A stretch of DNA of 64,000 nt from Cristatella mucedo (lineage: Eukaryota; Bryozoa; Phylactolaemata; Cristatellidae), in assembly GCA_009760855.2 (NCBI GenBank), contig WPIO01000146.1, forward strand, positions 870,001-934,000, read 5' to 3'. This document shows, one piece after another, positions 57,907 through 64,000 of the stretch (position 1 is the stretch's first letter; every line of letters starts with the position of its first letter). A program made the position numbers and the translations under genes. The notes below the pieces were generated by a model. That model worked only from the letters and a program-made list of their open reading frames with translations. It was not told the DNA's origin and did no database searches.

Positions 57907-58849
57907 AAATTTCAAACTTTGACCAGCACAACGATCATCTCTTGCACCTACATATATATATTTATATGTATATATATGCACTATCGTAGTTAGAAAATCA
58001 CCAGATTCGATACAAACATGGATTTTAGACTGTGGTACGAATTAGAATTTCCTCTTACTCTTTAAAGGATAAATTGTCAACAAGCAACAAGCTGAATGTT
58101 GTCTATTAATCGATTGGTTATGCCTTATGTCACTCTCTTGCTAGAGTAAGCATGTTTCGCAATGGAGAAATTATAGAAAATTACCTGATATTAACAAGAC
58201 AAATATTATTTCATAATTGTCATTCCTTTTACGATAGTTAAAGTATCAATGCTATAGGTACTAGCTAACTTGAAGAGCAGTATTGTTTCACCTCAACACC
58301 AGCCTGAAGACTGTTAAGTCAAGCTACATATAATTCCTTGTTGAGCAACAAAGCTTCTGTACTCTTGACTGTAGGCGTTTGGAGTTTTTTCGTGGAGACT
58401 TGCTAAATGTAAATGTAAAACTGTACTAAGGAGGAAATTTTGAGAGGATAATTGCTGTTGTACGCTTGACATCTTTTTTTTATGCGTTTGACATATTTTT
58501 TTTATTGCTTGAGGTAGATTCACTTTATTGGAGCTTTAAAAGTGCCTCTTAAAAAAACTTTTTTAAACTAAAACTTTTTTATACTAGGGAATTATGCGAA
58601 AGCGTAATTTTTACTAAATCTGTTATTACCATCGAGTGCTAGCTTGGTTCAAAGATCGTGAAACTTCAGGATTATTTTGATAAGATAGCAATGCTAGTTA
58701 TGATTGTGTTTTAAAAGTCCGTATCAGCTTAGAGGATTTATAGATACGTAGTACACTGAACAGATAATGTATATATTTTGCCAACTGAGAAGCACCGTTT
58801 GAGTAATCTAAAAGCCAGAAGCATTTATTAGATTGTGAAGATGACTAAC
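57907..58849. other. No recognised feature
   Basis: Contains a short (TA)n tract near 57952-57978. No exon supported, though Ig-like exon remnants begin just beyond. Confidence 0.4.
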
Positions 58850-59040
58850 CTTCTGTTTTCGTTGAGAGGGCAGTTGGTTCTGATGCCTCTGTCAAACGAG
58901 CTGTCGTATAAGCTTCTTTGGTAGGGTTGTACTGGAATCTTCCTAAAAGGGAAAAGTCAAACACTACGGTATTATTTGGGCAAAAATTATTTGTAGTAGT
59001 TTTTCAGAGGTTCTGTCTTGAAGATTTTAAACCCGTTTAA
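58850..59040 (-). pseudogene. Decayed Ig-like exon, copy 1
   Basis: Minus strand. The 3' part reads FCPNNTVVFDF, then NPTKEAYTTARLTEASEPTA and LSTKTE, ending at a donor (GAAG|GTTAGT, phase 1). It aligns with the copy at 62.5 kb (ICQANNDTKC...TVEARLKEVSKPAVMTTTAQ) and with the exon at 7.15 kb. Upstream stops (TGA near 58965, TAA near 59025) break the frame. Confidence 0.5.
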
Positions 59041-59408
59041 ATAGGGCGAGGGATGACCAGCTATTGGTGGATACTATAACCCGGGTCTCTAGTTTTTAGT
59101 AGTATTGGTGCCTGGCGATCTTTGTGTTATACTGAAGCAGCGAATTTGTAACATTATTCTGACATCCACTAGCATCATGTGCCTGCTTGGTTCTCATGAG
59201 GTCTTCTAACTGCAGGTTGACCTCAACTAAAAATCTAGGTCAGCTATTGCCAATTGTGTAGAGTGCATGTCAGCTTAACGGATAGGCTGACATAAAATAT
59301 ACTGAGCGGATAATAAATTAGGTTTTCCAAGAGCTCTAGTTGCATTAGCTGCATTAGTTGCATTAGTTGAAAATCGGGATAACTACGAGTGTTGTGATGA
59401 TGACTAAC

Positions 59409-59615
59409 TTTGTACTTTTGTCGTGATTACAGCTGGTTTTGGTACCTCTGACAAGGGAGCTTCCAAAGTAGCTGTAATGGTAGTGCTGTAGACTAATCCT
59501 CCTGGAAGGTAAAATGCGCATCCGATATTACAATCACCCTTACAATTATTTGTATTAGTATTTAGAAAGTGCGATCTTGAAAAACTGGAGGCTTTTTAAA
59601 TAATGCGAGTAATTT
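59409..59615 (-). pseudogene. Decayed Ig-like exon, copy 2
   Basis: The minus frame VEITRII, stop, KASSFSRSHFLNT...CKGDCNIGCAFYLPGGLVYSTT, ITATLEAPLSEVPKPAVI, TTKVQ is homologous over ~200 bp to copy 3. A single internal TAA and a weakened donor (CAAA|GTTAGT) suggest recent loss. Located ~560 bp from copy 1 and ~3.1 kb from copy 3. Confidence 0.6.
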
Positions 59616-59689
59616 CCACATACCTGGCATAGTATTTATCGCAGGTTCTTGTGTTAGGGGAGTCTTAGTTATTGGCAAGCATTGGCACA

Positions 59690-59890
59690 CTATGAAACTT
59701 TAATTGTATAAATCACCAAGGTTCCGTAAGTGGTTCTACCACCATTATTAGCATAAAAATTATACTGTGTCGCAAAACAGGCAGTTATTTCAAAAAATGT
59801 CCTGTAACATCTAGCCTATTTTCACTATGCCAGCAATATGAGGTGATAGCTTAGCCAGCAGCCAGAGTGATCTAGCATCTATGTGTGTTT
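59690..59890 (-). pseudogene. Remnant of another Ig-like domain
   Basis: The minus strand gives FFEITACFAT in one frame and YNFYANNGGRTTYGTLVIYT in the next. The latter looks like the F-G strand region of an Ig domain (YxCxANNxG) with the cysteine changed to phenylalanine. Broken by a frameshift and stops. It lies directly upstream, in transcript order, of copy 2. Confidence 0.4.
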
Positions 59891-60129
59891 ATCTTTCTTA
59901 AATAGTTTGGATACAAAGCCCAATGGAACTTTAAGCAAAGGAAGTTTGTTCTGCTAAAAAATACCTAAAATATTAGCACTGTACCCTGTCACAGTGACAA
60001 AGCGACTAAAAAATGCGATTAAATGCTAGCAGCCCGTCTCAGAACCGGCTAAGCTGCAAATCAGTCAGGTATCACAAATAAGCTAAGACAAAGTGTTCAC
60101 TGAACGAGCAATTGTACTTTGCAATTTAT

Positions 60130-60470
60130 ATTAATAATATTATATGTTTTTATAAAGCACCATCAGAGAACTGTATCTCTTTCTAGGCGATTTGCAAGTG
60201 CTGCAAAGGAAGCATGATCGAATGCTTATGGGTAGCATTCTCAATAGACAACAAGAATAACATGTTTAGGGATAGCATGAACCGGGTCAGCATACATGCC
60301 TGATTGGTCACAGAATGCAATAGCATTCTAATAGCATTATGTCACCAACAAGCACCCATAAGCACCCATAAGCACATAAAGGACGAATCACAGTGACCCA
60401 CTAAATTTTGTGATAAATCGGAGCGTTTTAGTTAAGGTTTTAAATAGATTTGCAAGACTTGTAAGCTTTA
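60130..60470 (-). mobile_element. LINE-A 3' end
   Basis: AATAATATTATATGTTTTTA, AAAGCACCATCAGAGAACTG, CTCTTTCTAGGCGATTTGCA, ACATGTTTAGGGATAGCATG, then GGACGAATCACAGTGACCCA. A local triplication of AGCACCCATA lies near 60350-60375. Confidence 0.87.
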
Positions 60471-60639
60471 AATTATGTTGTTTTAAAAAGCCTAAGTCAT
60501 CAATCACTTTTCAGGTACTAGGAGTCACTCAATGCTTGGTCCCTTAAGAATGCTTTGAAGGTTTAGAGATGCAGGATAACTTATAAAGTCTATGAAGTTA
60601 GTAGGCTGAATTGACGTGGTCGGACTAATCCAGGAGAGA

Positions 60640-60921
60640 TTTTTAAAGGCAAGCACTGCCTATGCGGCTTATGATACACAGACAGCTATCTGACTTCATC
60701 TCACAAAGAGAAAAAAGCCATGAAAGCAAAAGCAAAGCGAGTCACGAGAGCAGTTGAGAGATTGAGTTACATGGAAGTAGCAGCTCACGACGGCTGGACA
60801 GGCTGTGCCATAGTAGGCAGCAGGAGAGCAGTTGTCGTAGAGTTGGAATCAAGGAAGTGAGTTCTACTGTCTATAACGTACATACAAAAAGCCTTTTCTT
60901 CAACGGTAAGAGAGAGGGAGC

Positions 60922-60952
<31 letters not shown>

Positions 60953-61475
60953 AGTGGGAGGGAGCAGCCTAGTGCTCATTGTCCATACAGGACCTGAGGG
61001 CGCGAGGAGACTGAAACTGGTGCTACAGTTAGGCTAGGTAATTAGTCTAGTTAGGAAAGACAGTTGCATCTATTTATAAAAAGACTTAGTGGGTCCTTGC
61101 AATTCAACCTTTACGTGATTGTGTGTTTAGGGCTCAGCCCTTGCTGCCACTTACCAGGTTATTCTAGTTGTTTATTGAGCATGATCCGGCTGACCATTCT
61201 ATTGTGTTTACTCTGCAGCAAATGTAAAGCGCCTAGAGAGAGAGAGAGAGAGAGAGAAAGTGTGTGAGAGAGAGAGATTAAGTTCTCCGAGGGTGCCTCA
61301 TCGAGTACAATATTATTTTAATTGTTACTATAGGTATGGATGAGCCAAGCCATGGCGGGACTTGTGAGTCACTGTAATAACTTTGCTTTGTATGAGTTGA
61401 TCAACTGTCAGACATCGTAGCTCTTTTAGCAAAGGAGACACAGTGTAAAGCCAATGGGATTTGCAAACCATCCAT
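60640..61475 (-). mobile_element. LINE-B C-terminal region, interrupted by LINE-A
   Basis: CTGCCTATGCGGCTTATGAT, CATGGAAGTAGCAGCTCACG, GGCAGCAGGAGAGCAGTTGT, CTGAGGGCGCGAGGAGACTG and, beyond the insertion, AGCCAAGCCATGGCGGGACT, TTTGCTTTGTATGAGTTGAT and TAGCTCTTTTAGCAAAGGAG: the LINE-B C-terminal blocks in reverse. It also holds (GA)n at about 60906-60950. Confidence 0.85.
61060..61325 (+). mobile_element. LINE-A 3' end inserted into LINE-B, with (GA)n in its terminal hairpin
   Basis: CTTAGTGGGTCCTTGCAATT, TTGCTGCCACTTACCAGG, TTTACTCTGCAGCAAATGTA, AAGCGCCTAGAGAGAGAGAG (GA tract about 61217-61278), then GATTAAGTTCTCCGAGGGTG and a short ATT end. The LINE-B sequence on both sides is contiguous. 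Confidence 0.87.
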
Positions 61476-61979
61476 GCGGAAATCGTCTTAGCCAGCTGCC
61501 ATGGCCAAGTGACTTTTTCGGTAGTCCAGCCAAAAAGAAGTTAAAATAATTTTGTCGAGACACAATTAAAGAGTTAGATAAATTTTCAGCAGGCCGTGAT
61601 TGTAGACAGTTAATAATACTCGAGATAAAGATTGGACTTGATGGCTAGTTGTGGAAGCTGTCATTTTTAAGAAGATTCGGGCTAAGTTTAGGCATTTATC
61701 AATGGCAGCTCCTAAATTCCAGGCAGGCGATCACGGTTGCGTAACAAAATCACACATGACAAGAGCGAAGCCGTCCTACCACGCACTTAAGATTTCCCAG
61801 GAGCAGAAGTTCAGTTTCATTATCGTTTATTTCCGATATCCTGAACCGAGTATCGGCAAGGCTAACGTTCAGTTTATCAGTTGCTGAAGAGATTTCGACG
61901 TTAACTGAATAATACAGCAGTAAATAGTGAGCATAAAAGTGATATCCTTTTTAGTTAGTCGTAATCAACTTTTACCGTT
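61476..61979. other. No recognised feature
   Basis: A 78-codon plus frame (61651-61887) has no recognisable domain. The minus strand here may be the continuation of the LINE relic at 61980, but I cannot trace it. Confidence 0.3.
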
Positions 61980-62214
61980 GTTGAGTAGAAATGAAAAACA
62001 GCAAGGGGCCAAGGACGGACCATTGAGGTACTCCATAGGTGACTAGTCTGGCGGACACCCAACCCCCCCACGCGACTCGGATTAAACACCACCAGACATG
62101 TACGATTTAAACTATGCCAGGGCTTAATTAGCCAGATTGAGAGCTATTCTCAATCGTTCAAGTAGGACATCATGCTGAATGGTATCAATGTCATCTGCTA
62201 GATCTAGCAGTGCT
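61980..62214 (-). mobile_element. L2-like RT relic
   Basis: The minus strand reads KALLDLADDIDTIQHDVLLE, then RLRIALNLAN and near 62030 PQWSVLGPLLFF. These are the LLDLSAAFDTIDHEVLLERL and PQGSVLGPLLF blocks of the RT, separated by a shortened segment. It ends where a plus-strand LINE-A begins. Confidence 0.75.
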
Positions 62215-62460
62215 TTTGCAGGTCCACGTGATTAGTCCATTTGTGTGCTTATGGGTGTTCGCACTATGCATGCTGCCTCTAACCATACTTGCACACTGAC
62301 CCTGTACATGCAACTCCTTGCGATGCTATGCTTGTTGTAATTGATCATGCTATCAGAAGCCATTCGATCGTACCTTCGCTGTAAATAAAAAACGCCTAGA
62401 AAGACGTTTAGTTCTCTGAGGGTGTTACTTTGAATTTATTATCAATATCATTAACGATAC
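62215..62460 (+). mobile_element. LINE-A 3' end
   Basis: CACGTGATTAGTCCATTTGT, CTATGCATGCTGCCTCTAAC, TTGCACACTGACCCTGTACA, AAACGCCTAGAAAGACGTTT and GTTCTCTGAGGGTGTTACTT, ending in an ATTATCAATATC tail. Confidence 0.88.
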
Positions 62461-62498
62461 AGTCATAGTCGTATGAAGAGATTGTGATGATGACTAAC

Positions 62499-62709
62499 CT
62501 TGTGCTGTCGTCGTCATAACAGCTGGTTTGGATACCTCTTTAAGACGAGCTTCCACAGTCGCTCCGAAGGTAGTGTTGAGTACTAATCCTCCAGAACCAA
62601 CAAAATGACACTTCGTGTCATTATTAGCTTGACAAATATACTTATCAGTATTTTGAGAGTGCGGCCGTGAAGATTCCGACGCCTTATTAATAATGCAAGT
62701 AACGTCCGG
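62499..62709 (-). CDS. Ig-like exon, copy 3 (open)
   Basis: The 211-nt minus frame is fully open between a possible acceptor (TGCCTAAAG before 62709) and a good donor (CACAAG|GTTAGT), leaving in phase 1. It reads PDVTCIINKASESSRPH, NTDKYICQANNDTKC, VGSGGLVLNTTFGATVEA, RLKEVSKPAVMTTTAQ. TC...YICQA gives a strand-B/strand-F cysteine pair about 23 residues apart, shorter than a classical Ig domain, and an NTT glycosylation site. The only one of the three tandem copies without an internal stop. Acceptor and entry phase 0 are uncertain. I infer an extracellular Ig-like segment of the same family as the 7-17 kb cluster. Confidence 0.5.
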
Positions 62710-62955
62710 CTTTAGGCAAACAATAGATCAATTGTTTTTGAGTAGTGTTGGTGTATGATGAGTTTATTTCATTTCTAAGCATTTTAACTAAGCGATTAAA
62801 GGCAGATGAAAAATATTCAGTGATTAATGACTGTAGGTTTTTATGTTTAATCGCTCCGTGCCTTGTAACATCAAGTATTGGAACGAGGCCCAGTAAATTC
62901 CATATGATAGTGCCAATAATCGGTATAGGAGGAATCTATTCAGGGGATACAGTAA

Positions 62956-63081
62956 CTAAATCAGTAGTGGAGTATTTGATTTAGGCTTATAAGAGACAAT
63001 GGTAAGGTCTCCGATTGACATGGGACTGAGCTCAACGAGTATAGCCTCAACAACCACGTAGGTTCCTGTGATATATCTCAA
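62956..63081 (-). other. Weak exon candidate upstream of Ig-like copy 3
   Basis: The minus frame TYVVVEAILVELSPMSIGDL then TIVSYKPK could be the A-B strands of an Ig domain whose strand-B cysteine is serine. It lies ~250 bp upstream, in transcript order, of the exon at 62709. The splice sites are poor. Confidence 0.2.
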
Positions 63082-63174
63082 CTATTCTTTCTTTCTGATA
63101 TATACAGTTTTAAAAGTATGGTCTGGCTTACAGAAAGAAATCTTGCCAAGTCGATAAATTTAATTTCGACAATC

Positions 63175-63830
63175 TAATTACAATAATAATTATACATATG
63201 ATTTAGTGCCCTCAAAAATAAACCTTCTCCATAGACTTTAAATTTACTGCAAGGGAATAACGATTGAATTTTTAGCGTTAGCATGACCAATAAATAACAA
63301 AAATAATATGGTCAGTGGTGACGTTCACTGGTTCAGCATCCAATTGTGGTTAGCGTTAGCATTCACTATGTCAGCAGCACGCATGATCACATAAAGGATG
63401 AATTACAGTGACCCACTAAATAATGTAACCAATAGATGGATGTTTTCTTTTTAAATTTGCTCAATTAAGATGTCGTGAGCCAAGTCTGGAGTGATTTACA
63501 GGCTTCAGAAGCATGCAAAATAAAGACATTTTTTTAGGAATTTTAGGTTTGCTCGAGGTATCTATAAACAATTACATTCGTAGGCCTGGTAGTGGAGTAG
63601 ATCTGATAGGTAGGCTGGACTCATTGAAAGAAGAGACCTAAAAGTGAGTGACAAAGACTTTAAGTCGATGCTTTTCTTGACTTGGAGCCTGTGTAGATAA
63701 GTGAGAAGTGGTTAGTGTTAGCAACGGTGACGCTCAGGACAGAAAAGCCTAACTGTAAAGTTTCGTGCAAACTGCATACAACGGGTATTTTCCAACTGCT
63801 TCGGGTATATTAGCTTAATTCGTGCATATA
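63175..63830 (-). mobile_element. LINE-A 3' end with C-terminal region, degraded
   Basis: ACAATAATAATTATACATAT, TAGTGCCCTCAAAAATAAAC, then AATATGGTCAGTGGTGACG, GATGAATTACAGTGACCCAC and the coding blocks to about 63830 (GTAGATCTGATAGGTAGGCT corresponds to AYLSDLLH in reverse). The remaining ~170 bp to the window end show nothing I recognise. Confidence 0.8.
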
Positions 63831-64000
63831 AAGTGCCTTTAAAAAGGTTTAGTCACCCTAGGGTATTACACGAGTAAATATATATGTTTACGAATACTAC
63901 TATAATCTTGTTCCAGATTGGTTCTCATGAGCTTTTTTGATTGGGTACATGCCTTGCTAACCAAGCCTCGTTACTTGTGGTTAATGATGAAAAATGCATA

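Overview
This is a eukaryotic, almost certainly metazoan, window. It is AT-rich and intron-rich in character, packed with degraded retrotransposons, microsatellites and tRNA-derived SINEs, and has no long intact gene and no bacterial-style operon. The repeat content (CR1/L2-type LINEs with short 3' repeats instead of poly(A), tRNA SINEs, a hAT relic, a solo LTR) suits a marine invertebrate. I cannot name the phylum from the sequence alone.

Two related LINE families dominate. 'LINE-A' (my label) ends in (ATT)n after a conserved GCGCC...GGCGC stem-loop. 'LINE-B' ends in (ATTAC)n. Most copies are 5'-truncated. The exception is a nearly full-length LINE-B at about 35.69-39.60 kb, with an APE-type endonuclease and a reverse transcriptase, broken by frameshifts and by a 525-bp GC-rich insertion. 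Two SINE families are present: SINE-A (seven copies) carries a LINE-A-like 3' end, and SINE-B (three copies) has a near-perfect B box and a (TTTA)n tail.

The most striking object is a 5.9-kb foldback structure at 22949-28866. It has two imperfect inverted arms of about 2.5-2.8 kb, each built from about fifteen 150-180 bp units. It interrupts a minus-strand LINE-B fragment that resumes on the other side, with a possible 8-bp target duplication (TGCAGAGG/TGTAGAGG). A SINE-A and a 45-nt hairpin lie at its apex, and a SINE-B has inserted into the right arm.

Host coding sequence is sparse and on the minus strand. Candidate exons at 7.15-16.84 kb include a signal-peptide exon (16788-16842) and a well-bounded 411-nt Ig-like exon (11510-11920). 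At 58.85-62.71 kb there are tandem, mostly decayed copies of an Ig-like exon whose 3' part resembles the exon at 7.15 kb. I infer two clusters of one immunoglobulin-superfamily gene family.

Other elements: a hAT transposon relic with terminal repeats and a candidate 8-bp duplication (50310-52635), a solo LTR with three 77-78 bp internal repeats (46549-47304), and long (TG)n, (GA)n, (TTTA)n and (CA/TA)n microsatellites. Several unassigned stretches are listed as such.
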